From: Bacteroidales bacterium UBA2939
GTDB taxonomy: Bacteria > Bacteroidota > Bacteroidia > Bacteroidales > P3
Assembly: GCA_002349055.1 (NCBI GenBank)
Contig: DECD01000016.1
Coordinates: forward strand, 36,631 to 56,467
Length of the DNA stretch: 19,837 nucleotides
Direction: 5' to 3'
Shown: piece after piece, positions 14,642-19,837 of the stretch
Layout of the letters: every line of letters starts with the position of its first letter
Position numbering within the stretch: position 1 is the first letter of the stretch
Made by a program: the position numbers and the translations under genes
The notes under the pieces: model-generated
Told to the model about the DNA's origin: nothing
The model's input: only the letters and a program-made list of their open reading frames with translations
Databases searched by the model: none

Positions 14642-15739
14642 ATGAAGAAGCTGATTATACTCGCCCTGGCGGCACTCTTTATGGCCGTGCCCGCCACTTT
14701 GCGCGCCGAGGAAAGCGAGCAGTTTGACGCAGGCTCGATGATTATCGGCCACGTCACCGATGCCCATTCCTGGCACCTGTTCGACTACACTTCGTCCGAC
14801 GGCGAGGAACATGCCGTAGCTATCCCGCTGCCCATCATTCTTTGGAACGACGGTCACCTCGATGTCTTCATGTCGAGCAAGTTCCACCATGGCCACGCCG
14901 ACTATAACGGCTACCGTCTCATCGGCGGTGGTGTCGAGAAAGAGGAGGTGGCCTGCGTGGGTGCCGACGGCGAGCTGATGGTCGATGCCGAGGGCAATGT
15001 GGTGAAGCCGCTCGACCTGAGCATCACCAAAACCGCCGCCGCCATCATGATTGCAGTGGTGCTGCTCATCGTCATCATTATGGTGGCCAAGAAAGGCTAC
15101 AAGAAACGCCCCAACCAGGCGCCCCACGGCTTGCAGAGTCTTGTGGAGCTGCTGGTGGTCTTCGTGCGCGACGACATTGTCAAGCCCATGATAGGGGAGA
15201 AGCACTACCGCCGTTTCCTGCCCTACCTGCTCACCCTCTTCTTCTTCATCTTCTTTTGCAACATTCTGGGACTCATTCCCATCTTCCCTGCGGGAGCCAA
15301 CATCAACGGTAGTCTGGCCGTCACCGCCACGCTGGCCGTCATCACCTTCCTCATCACCAACATCAGCGGCAACAAGCACTACTGGACCGACATCTTCAAC
15401 ACCCCCGGCGTGCCGGCGTGGCTGAAGGTTTTCCCGCTGATGCCTGTGGTCGAGCTGGTGGGTGTCTTCACCAAGCCCATCGTCCTGATGATACGACTTT
15501 TCGCCAACATGACGGCCGGCCATATCGTCATCCTTGGTTTCATCGTCATCATCTATATCATCAGCCAGCTCTTCGGCGTTGTCGCCGGTGGCGCTGTGTC
15601 GGTGGTGAGCGTCCTCTTCTGCGTGTTCATCAGCCTGCTGGAGTGTCTGGTGGCCTACCTGCAAGCATTCGTTTTCACCATGCTTTCGGCCCTCTACATA
15701 GGAATGGCCGTTGAGGAACCGCATCACGCTGAAGCCTAG
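14642..15739 (+). CDS. atpB: F0F1 ATP synthase subunit a
   Basis: This encodes 365 residues: the membrane subunit that forms the proton (or sodium) half-channels next to the c-ring. As usual in Bacteroidota it is longer than the 271-residue E. coli protein, with a signal peptide (MKKLIILALAALFMAVPA) and an acidic/His-rich extracytoplasmic domain (about residues 24-125, DAHSWHLFDYTS). Membrane helices follow from about 130. The essential Arg is Arg285 in KPIVLMIRLFANMTAGH, matching E. coli Arg210, and the last helices hold LLECLVAYLQAFVFTMLSALYIG. Normally atpB is followed by atpE, atpF, atpH, atpA and atpG. Here it is followed by a repeat and pgk, and preceded by a small RHH-like gene, so it is separated from the rest of the synthase operon or is an extra copy. 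The sequence looks intact. Confidence 0.93.
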   Translation: MKKLIILALAALFMAVPATLRAEESEQFDAGSMIIGHVTDAHSWHLFDYTSSDGEEHAVAIPLPIILWNDGHLDVFMSSKFHHGHADYNGYRLIGGGVEKEEVACVGADGELMVDAEGNVVKPLDLSITKTAAAIMIAVVLLIVIIMVAKKGYKKRPNQAPHGLQSLVELLVVFVRDDIVKPMIGEKHYRRFLPYLLTLFFFIFFCNILGLIPIFPAGANINGSLAVTATLAVITFLITNISGNKHYWTDIFNTPGVPAWLKVFPLMPVVELVGVFTKPIVLMIRLFANMTAGHIVILGFIVIIYIISQLFGVVAGGAVSVVSVLFCVFISLLECLVAYLQAFVFTMLSALYIGMAVEEPHHAEA

Positions 15740-15784
15740 GAAATCCTAGGGAATCCTAGGGAAACCTAGGCTATCCTAGAAAAA
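15735..15784. repeat. 10-nt tandem repeat CCTAGGnnAn overlapping the atpB stop
   Basis: Five 10-mers read CCTAGGAAAT, CCTAGGGAAT, CCTAGGGAAA, CCTAGGCTAT and CCTAGAAAAA. The TAG stop codon of atpB is part of the first unit. CCTAGG is itself palindromic, and only the four bases between cores vary. The core matches the 9-nt CTAGGAAAT array at 8284-8346. Confidence 0.9.
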
Positions 15785-15798
15785 AAAGAAAACAGAAA

Positions 15799-15816
15799 AA
15801 CCCATTAAACCCATAA
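15799..15816. repeat. 9-nt doublet AACCCATnA before pgk
   Basis: AACCCATTA and AACCCATAA are directly adjacent and followed by ACCTATGAA, which contains the pgk start codon. It is a minimal array of the same style as the others, in the initiation region. With only two units, chance is possible. Confidence 0.45.
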
Positions 15817-15820
15817 ACCT

Positions 15821-17017
15821 ATGAAAAGTATAAAAGATATCAATTTTGCAGGCCGCAAGGTGCTGCTCCGCGTGGACTTCAACGTCCCTATGAACGACCA
15901 GAAGCAGATTACCGACGACACCCGCATGCGTGAGTCGATGCCCACCATCGAGAAGCTGCTCCGCGACGGTGCCGCCGTCATCATCATGGCTCACTTCGGC
16001 CGTCCCAAGAAAGGTGGCTTCGAGCCAGAGCTGACCCTCGAACCCGTGGCCAAGCACCTCGAGACGATGATTGACCGTCCTGTGCGCTTCACCCAGGAAC
16101 TTCTCGGCAGCGGCAAGCCCGAGGCTATGGCAAAAGAACTGAAGGGTGGCGAAGTGATGCTGCTTGAGAACATCCGCTTCTATCCCGAAGAGACCAAAGG
16201 TGGCGAGGACCTCGCCCGCCAGTTGGCAGCCCTCGGCGACTGCTACATCAACGACGCCTTCGGTGCCGCCCACCGCGAGCACTCGTCGACCGCCGTCATC
16301 GCCAAGTTCTTCCCCAACGACAAATACTTCGGCTTCCTCATGGAAAGCGAGGTGCGCAACCTCGAGAAACTGATGCAGAACCCGCCACGTCCCTTCACTG
16401 CCATCATCGGTGGCTCGAAGGTCAGCAGCAAGATTGGCATCCTTGAGAACCTCCTCGACAAGGTCGACAACATGATTATCATCGGCGGCATGCGCTACAC
16501 CTTCACCAAGGCCCTCGGCGGCAAGATTGGCAACTCCATCTGCGAGGACGACAAACTCGACTTGGCACGCGAGTTGATGCGTCGCATGGACGAGAAGGGC
16601 GTGAAGTACTACCTGCCCGTCGACAGCGTCATCGGTGACAAGTTCGGCAACGACGCCAACACCCAGATTGTCCCCTCCGGCGAGGTGCCCGACGGCTGGG
16701 AAAGCATGGACTGCGGTCCCGAGAGCTGCAAGGCCATCCACGACATCGTGATGAACAGCAAGACCATCCTCTGGAACGGCCCCGCCGGTGTCTTCGAGTT
16801 GGAGACCTTTGCCAAGGGCACCAAGGCCATTGCCCAGAGCGTTGCCGACAGCTGCAAGCAGGGCTGCTTCGCCGCCGTGGGCGGTGGCGACAGCGTGGCT
16901 GCCGTCAAGCAGATGAAACTTGCCGACCAGATGAGCTATGTCTCCACCGGTGGTGGCGCCATGCTCGAATACCTCGAAGGCAAAGTTCTCCCTGGCATCA
17001 AAGCTATCCAGGACTAA
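15821..17017 (+). CDS. pgk: Phosphoglycerate kinase
   Basis: This encodes 398 residues, the normal bacterial length. It transfers the phosphate of 1,3-bisphosphoglycerate to ADP, giving ATP and 3-phosphoglycerate in glycolysis, in the cytoplasm. Family motifs run in order: LLRVDFNVP (16-24), HFGRPK, LLENIRFYPEE, YINDAFGAAHREHSS, GGSKVSSKI, the nucleotide-site WNGPAGVFE and GGGDSVAA (354-361), and the final STGGGAMLEYLEGK. No frameshift or missing key residue is seen. It lies 81 nt after atpB with an A-rich, repeat-filled leader and no convincing -33/-7 promoter. Transcription may come from the atpB side or from an unrecognised promoter. A strong terminator follows the stop. Confidence 0.96.
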   Translation: MKSIKDINFAGRKVLLRVDFNVPMNDQKQITDDTRMRESMPTIEKLLRDGAAVIIMAHFGRPKKGGFEPELTLEPVAKHLETMIDRPVRFTQELLGSGKPEAMAKELKGGEVMLLENIRFYPEETKGGEDLARQLAALGDCYINDAFGAAHREHSSTAVIAKFFPNDKYFGFLMESEVRNLEKLMQNPPRPFTAIIGGSKVSSKIGILENLLDKVDNMIIIGGMRYTFTKALGGKIGNSICEDDKLDLARELMRRMDEKGVKYYLPVDSVIGDKFGNDANTQIVPSGEVPDGWESMDCGPESCKAIHDIVMNSKTILWNGPAGVFELETFAKGTKAIAQSVADSCKQGCFAAVGGGDSVAAVKQMKLADQMSYVSTGGGAMLEYLEGKVLPGIKAIQD

Positions 17018-17031
17018 GAATATTGGATAAG

Positions 17032-17065
17032 AAAAAGGCCGCTTCGGTTGAAGCGGCCTTTTTTT
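17032..17065. terminator. Bidirectional rho-independent terminator between pgk and the convergent gene
   Basis: A 14-base left arm AAAAAGGCCGCTTC pairs with GAAGCGGCCTTTTT across a GGTT loop. T-runs follow on the plus strand and, because of the A-run before the stem, on the minus strand too. It lies 14 nt after the pgk stop and 3 nt beyond the stop codon of the opposing gene, so it serves both. Confidence 0.92.
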
Positions 17066-17068
17066 GTT

Positions 17069-17458
17069 TTAAAACTCAGGCTCCTCTTTTTCCACTGCGA
17101 TGAGCAGAGGGCCTTTGTGTTCCACCTCGACAGTGCCGGGGCCGAGGTCTTGATAACCGAAATCAAAAAACATCCACCCACGGATTTCGTCAAAAGTTAG
17201 ATGCTTCGGTTCGGCAGGTTTCGGCGCTATGATGTATCTGTGGACATTGTCTTCCTGAAGGATGATAAGGACCTCATCCTTGTCGGGAACAGGAGGAATA
17301 TCTTGCGTACTGAAAATTGTGTCATTCGAGGGGGTGATAGTCATTTCGGTATAAACGGTGTATCCGATTTGAGCCTGAACCCCAACACCCATCGCCACAG
17401 CGAAGAGTGCCACCACCGCGGCTTTCGCCGCCAAAGAGAGATGTTTCCTTGTTGCCAT
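17069..17458 (-). CDS. Small secreted protein, function unknown
   Basis: This encodes 129 residues from the ATG at 17458. A further upstream ATG at 17497 lies inside the promoter and is rejected. The N-terminus has a positively charged start (MATRKHLSLAAKAAV) and a hydrophobic stretch ending in VQAQ, a signal peptide without lipobox. The mature part of about 100 residues has no cysteine and reads as a small beta-rich acidic domain (VLIILQEDNVHRYIIAPK, GWMFFDFGYQDLGPGTVEVEHKGPLLI). I recognise no family. It is a monocistronic gene with its own good promoter, convergent to pgk and sharing its terminator. Confidence 0.65.
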   Translation of the reverse strand: MATRKHLSLAAKAAVVALFAVAMGVGVQAQIGYTVYTEMTITPSNDTIFSTQDIPPVPDKDEVLIILQEDNVHRYIIAPKPAEPKHLTFDEIRGWMFFDFGYQDLGPGTVEVEHKGPLLIAVEKEEPEF

Positions 17459-17467
17459 ATCAAGATG

Positions 17468-17498
17468 CAAAGATACAAAGAAACTTAAAACTGACAAA
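17468..17498 (-). promoter_or_regulatory. Bacteroidota-type promoter of the small secreted protein
   Basis: On the minus strand TTTG (complement of 17495-17498) is followed after 19 nt by TATCTTTG (complement of 17468-17475), a full consensus match. The -7 element lies only about 10 nt before the ATG, so the transcript is nearly leaderless. Confidence 0.75.
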
Positions 17499-17528
17499 AT
17501 AATTTCTTATAAACTCGGATAATTTTTG

Positions 17529-17536
17529 TATTTTTG
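17529..17536 (+). promoter_or_regulatory. -7 element for the antitoxin-like gene and ygiQ
   Basis: TATTTTTG matches TAnnTTTG and lies 19 nt before the ATG at 17556. No good TTTG -33 element is seen at the right distance (TTTC at 17503-17506 is the nearest). It is the only promoter candidate between the divergent gene and ygiQ. Confidence 0.5.
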
Positions 17537-17555
17537 CATTATTAATCTTTGTGTT

Positions 17556-17741
17556 ATGGAATGCGAATACGATATGAAAGAGTCTAATATGCAGAAGGTT
17601 GGAGAGCCTGAGCTTGTATATGGTATTGCTACTAAAGCCAGAGTTTTTTCCGAAGAGGAACTCTCTCATGGCATCACAGTAGAGGAATCGCGTCGCAGAA
17701 TCACCGAATTGATTTATAACCATTACCATCATCAGGGATGA
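17556..17741 (+). CDS. Small antitoxin-like protein
   Basis: This encodes 61 residues from the ATG at 17556. An upstream in-frame ATG at 17526 overlaps the -7 element and is rejected. The product is acidic in the N-terminal half (MECEYDMKESNMQKVGEPEL), then VYGIATKARVFSEEELSHG and a predicted helix ITVEESRRRITELIYNHYHHQG. Its length and its 4-nt ATGA overlap with the following toxin-like stub are typical of the antitoxin gene of a type II pair. I know no defined family name for it, and the assignment rests mainly on context. Since the toxin is truncated, it is probably an orphan now. Confidence 0.5.
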   Translation: MECEYDMKESNMQKVGEPELVYGIATKARVFSEEELSHGITVEESRRRITELIYNHYHHQG

Positions 17742-17839
17742 GAATTATCATCGACGATGAAGTGCATCAGGCGATAGAGGATTTCTATCGTGCAGCGATG
17801 GCTAATCACATTACTCTCAGTTTTGAAACTGTTAATTGA
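17738..17839 (+). pseudogene. Truncated toxin-like gene (N-terminal third of a RelE/ParE-type toxin)
   Basis: An ATG overlapping the previous stop (ATGA) opens a 33-codon frame, MRIIIDDEVHQAIEDFYRA through ITLSFETVN, then TGA. The pattern MxxxIxxEVxxAxxDFYxxAMxxHxTLxxxTV resembles the start of Bacteroidota RelE/ParE-superfamily toxins of about 100 residues as I recall them. The remaining two thirds, including the usual catalytic C-terminal strands, are absent: ygiQ starts 2 nt after the stop. A deletion probably fused this stub to ygiQ. It may now act only as a leader peptide for ygiQ translation. Confidence 0.5.
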
Positions 17840-17840
17840 G

Positions 17841-19688
17841 ATGGCTCATTTTCTGCCGATAACGTTGGAGGAGGTGAAGCGCCTCGGGTGGGAGCAGGTC
17901 GATGTGGTCCTGGTCACGGGGGACGCGTATGTGGACCATCCGTCGTTCGGGACGGCTGTTATCGGCCGGACGCTGGAGGCAGCGGGGTACAAGGTGGCCA
18001 TTATTCCGCAGCCCAACTGGCGTGACGATTTGAGGGATTTTAGAAAGTTCGGCAAGCCAAGACTTTTCTTCGGTGTGACCTCTGGCGCCATGGACTCCAT
18101 GGTGAACCACTACACCGCGGCGCGGCGTCTGCGCCACGACGACGCCTACACTCCCGGCGGACAGGCGGGGTTCCGACCCGACCGCGCGACCTATGTCTAT
18201 TCGCGCAACCTCAAGCAGATATACCCCGACGTGCCGGTCATCATCGCCGGCATCGAGGCCAGTATGCGTCGTCTGGCGCACTACGACTACTGGGACGACA
18301 AGCTCTTTCCTAGCATCCTTATCGACACCCCTGCCGACCTGCTCAACTACGGCATGGGCGAGCGCACGACGCTCAAGATTGCCAAGCTGATTGAAAGTGG
18401 AAAGTGGAAAACGGAAAGTGGAAAGTGTTTACTTGAACTTCCACAAATTGCATATACAATACCAGTAGACTTTCCACTTTCCACTTTCCACTCTCCACTT
18501 ATTGAACTCCATTCTTTTGAGGAGTGCCAGAAGAGCAAGCGTTGCGAGGCGGAGAACTATCAAATCATTGAGCGTGAGAGCAACAAGATAGAGTGTGCGA
18601 CGCTCGTCCAGCGCCACGGCGACCGCTATGTGGTGGTGAACCCACCCGAGCCGCCGATGACCACCGACGAGGTGGATGCCAGCTTCGACCTGCCCTACCT
18701 GCGCCTGCCGCACCCCAAGTACAAGAAGCGTGGCCCCATCCCCGCCTTCGAGATGATACGCTGGAGCGTGAACACCCACCGCGGCTGCTTTGGCGGCTGC
18801 TCGTTCTGCACCATCAGCGCCCACCAGGGCAAGCAGATAGCCAGCCGCAGCGAGGAATCGATACTCAACGAGGTGAACCTCATCACTAACGACCCTGAGT
18901 TCCACGGCGTACTCACCGACCTTGGCGGTCCCTCGGCCAACATGTGGCGCATGAAGGGAAAGAACCCCGACCTCTGCCGCAAGTGCAGCCGCTACAGTTG
19001 CTCAATGCCAAGCATTTGCAAGAACCTCGACAGCGACCACCGCCCGATGATAGACCTGCTGCGCAAGGTGAACGCCAACTCCAAGGTGAAACATTTGTAT
19101 GTGGGAAGTGGCATCCGTTGTGATTTGTTCAGCCTCACTCCCAGCCCATCTCCAAGGGGAGAGGGGGGGGGAAACCATGGGTGGGACTACTTCCGTGAGG
19201 TCGTTTTGCATCACACCTCGGGCCGACTGAAGGTGGCGCCGGAGCACACCTCCGACCATGTGCTGGCACTGATGCGGAAACCCTCCTTCAGCCTCTTCCG
19301 CGAGACCAAGCGCCGCTTCGACGAGATTTGCAAGCAGGCGGGTTTGCGCTACCAGCTCATCCCTTACTTTATCAGCAGCCACCCCGGCTGCCGCCTCGAG
19401 GACATGGCGCAACTGGCCGTGGACATGAAGCAGATGGGCTACCGCCTGGAGCAGATACAGGACTTCACTCCCACGCCCATGACCCTCGCCACCGAGATGT
19501 ACTACACCGGCATCGACCCCACGACCATGAAACCGGTCTATGTGGCCACCACGCCCGGCGACAAGGCCGACCAGCGTCGCCTCTTCTTCTTCTACAAGCC
19601 CGACCAGCAGCGCGACATCATCGCCAGCCTCCGCCGCCACAACCTTACACAATTCATTCCGAAACTTTTTCCCGGCAAGGGACGTTAG
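17841..19688 (+). CDS. ygiQ: YgiQ-family radical SAM protein (UPF0313)
   Basis: This encodes 615 residues from the ATG at 17841; the family N-terminus LPITLEEVKRLGW follows directly, so an upstream in-frame ATG at 17790 is rejected. An N-terminal B12-binding-like region contains GDAYVDHPSFGTAVI. The radical SAM core has the CxxxCxxC cluster (Cys316, Cys320, Cys323 in RGCFGGCSFCTI). Then follows the family signature DLCRKCSRYSCSMPSICKNL, perhaps a second metal site. The C-terminal part has QDFTPTPMTLATEMYYTG and the RRLFFFYKPDQQRDI segment. The reaction is unknown in the family. Two oddities: a 7-nt repeat pair in inverted orientation codes for ESGKWKTESGK and DFPLSTFHSPL on either side of the conserved LPQIAYTIP strand, and a second repeat with nine consecutive G bases codes for SLTPSPSPRGEGGG. 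Both keep frame. It is probably transcribed with the antitoxin remnant. Confidence 0.92.
   Translation: MAHFLPITLEEVKRLGWEQVDVVLVTGDAYVDHPSFGTAVIGRTLEAAGYKVAIIPQPNWRDDLRDFRKFGKPRLFFGVTSGAMDSMVNHYTAARRLRHDDAYTPGGQAGFRPDRATYVYSRNLKQIYPDVPVIIAGIEASMRRLAHYDYWDDKLFPSILIDTPADLLNYGMGERTTLKIAKLIESGKWKTESGKCLLELPQIAYTIPVDFPLSTFHSPLIELHSFEECQKSKRCEAENYQIIERESNKIECATLVQRHGDRYVVVNPPEPPMTTDEVDASFDLPYLRLPHPKYKKRGPIPAFEMIRWSVNTHRGCFGGCSFCTISAHQGKQIASRSEESILNEVNLITNDPEFHGVLTDLGGPSANMWRMKGKNPDLCRKCSRYSCSMPSICKNLDSDHRPMIDLLRKVNANSKVKHLYVGSGIRCDLFSLTPSPSPRGEGGGNHGWDYFREVVLHHTSGRLKVAPEHTSDHVLALMRKPSFSLFRETKRRFDEICKQAGLRYQLIPYFISSHPGCRLEDMAQLAVDMKQMGYRLEQIQDFTPTPMTLATEMYYTGIDPTTMKPVYVATTPGDKADQRRLFFFYKPDQQRDIIASLRRHNLTQFIPKLFPGKGR
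18393..18427. repeat. In-frame 7-nt tandem repeat GAAAGTG (left arm)
   Basis: Five heptamers, GAAAGTG, GAAAGTG, GAAAACG, GAAAGTG and GAAAGTG, lie inside ygiQ. The first 18 bases (18393-18410) are perfectly complementary to 18471-18488, so the two arrays can form a long hairpin in DNA or mRNA. Confidence 0.9.
18469..18496. repeat. In-frame 7-nt tandem repeat ACTTTCC (right arm)
   Basis: Three ACTTTCC heptamers and one ACTCTCC form the reverse-complement partner of the array at 18393-18427, 41 nt apart. The same word forms the array at 8099-8126 in the macroglobulin-like gene. Confidence 0.9.
19134..19171. repeat. In-frame C/G-rich repeat element with G9 tract in ygiQ
   Basis: CTCACTCCCAGCCCATCTCC is followed by AAGGGGAGA and a run of nine G (19163-19171). 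TCTCC and GGAGA can pair around AAGG. It codes for LTPSPSPRGEGGG, a segment I recall seeing as a dispersed repeat in other bacterial genomes. It sits in a loop of the radical SAM protein. Confidence 0.7.
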
Positions 19689-19695
19689 CACTCAA

Positions 19696-19771
19696 CTGTA
19701 GAGACGCAGCCTGCTGCGTCTCCTGGTAGACATCGTTACGTGAGGAGACGCAGCAGGCTGCGTCTCTACAG
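19696..19771. repeat. 29-bp perfect inverted repeat of the GAGACGCAGC palindrome family
   Basis: The left arm (19696-19724) and right arm (19743-19771) are exact reverse complements around an 18-nt loop. Each arm is itself a palindrome, GAGACGCAGC-CT-GCTGCGTCTC, so a cruciform or nested hairpins are possible. It begins 7 nt after the ygiQ stop and could terminate transcription, though no T-run follows. Related to the terminator at 3697-3724 (GACGCGGC instead of GACGCAGC). Confidence 0.9.
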
Positions 19772-19795
19772 GAGAGGTGGAATTAGGATAAAAAA

Positions 19796-19837
19796 CCTAC
19801 CAACGGCCTACCACCGACCTACCATCACCCTATCATC
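19796..19837. repeat. 11-nt tandem repeat CCTACCAnnnn, cut by window end
   Basis: CCTACCAACGG, CCTACCACCGA, CCTACCATCAC and CCTATCATC (incomplete) follow each other without gaps. The word is the complement of the GTTGGTAGG units at 9871-9899 and has the same 11-nt period. No gene is seen between the ygiQ stop and the window end. Confidence 0.85.

Noticed and set aside
17790..17840. Upstream in-frame start of ygiQ at 17790
   Set aside because: The extra 17 residues (MQRWLITLLSVLKLLIE) overlap the toxin-like stub and are not part of the family N-terminus, which begins at the ATG at 17841.
19696..19771. Insertion-sequence ends
   Set aside because: The arms are 18 nt apart with no transposase or target duplication; a palindromic repeat explains it better.

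Overview
The window looks like about 20 kb of chromosome from an uncultured Bacteroidales bacterium (phylum Bacteroidota). Support: -33/-7 promoters of the Bacteroidota form (TTTG, about 19-20 nt, TAnnTTTG) before several genes, weak or absent Shine-Dalgarno sequences, the DUF2723 glycosyltransferase and the extended, signal-peptide-bearing ATP synthase subunit a typical of this phylum, and an OmpA-like envelope protein. I cannot fix the genus. Coding is dense, with GC-rich third positions that create many long antisense shadow ORFs. No tRNA, rRNA, transposase, phage gene or CRISPR array was seen.

Layout. 1-1971 (minus strand): a two-gene unit, a secreted protein with a Thr/Pro/Ser/Arg/Asn repeat tail followed 4 nt later by a uridine-phosphorylase-like nucleoside phosphorylase that runs off the left edge. 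2020-2217: divergent promoter region with two different short tandem repeats. 2218-9804 (plus): an OmpA-domain envelope protein, a terminator, then a 1986-residue secreted alpha-2-macroglobulin-like protein. 10017-11261: arginine deiminase, followed after 12 nt by a large DUF2723 membrane glycosyltransferase, a small ribbon-helix-helix-like protein (gap 2 nt) and F0 ATP synthase subunit a (gap 3 nt). 15821-17017: phosphoglycerate kinase. 17032-17065: a shared bidirectional terminator. 17069-17458 (minus): a small secreted protein. 17556-19688 (plus): a small antitoxin-like gene, a truncated toxin-like stub, and a YgiQ-family radical SAM protein. 19689-19837: repeats only.

The most unusual feature is the repeat content. 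At about fifteen places there are short tandem arrays with a strict local period of 7, 8, 9, 10 or 11 nt. Each has a constant core and a few variable positions. They lie in intergenic DNA and, in frame, inside conserved genes (nucleoside phosphorylase, alpha-2-macroglobulin, YgiQ). Five word families occur at two distant sites each within this window. Four of the eight arrays inside genes have a 9-nt period and so read as three-residue repeats; the 10- and 11-nt periods occur only outside genes, one of them overlapping a stop codon. This looks like an active, genome-wide repeat-generating process and not ordinary low complexity.

Other points worth attention are an atpB gene apparently separated from the rest of the ATP synthase operon, an alpha-2-macroglobulin that lacks the thioester motif and carries an inserted carboxypeptidase-regulatory-like domain, and a toxin-antitoxin remnant whose promoter probably now drives ygiQ.
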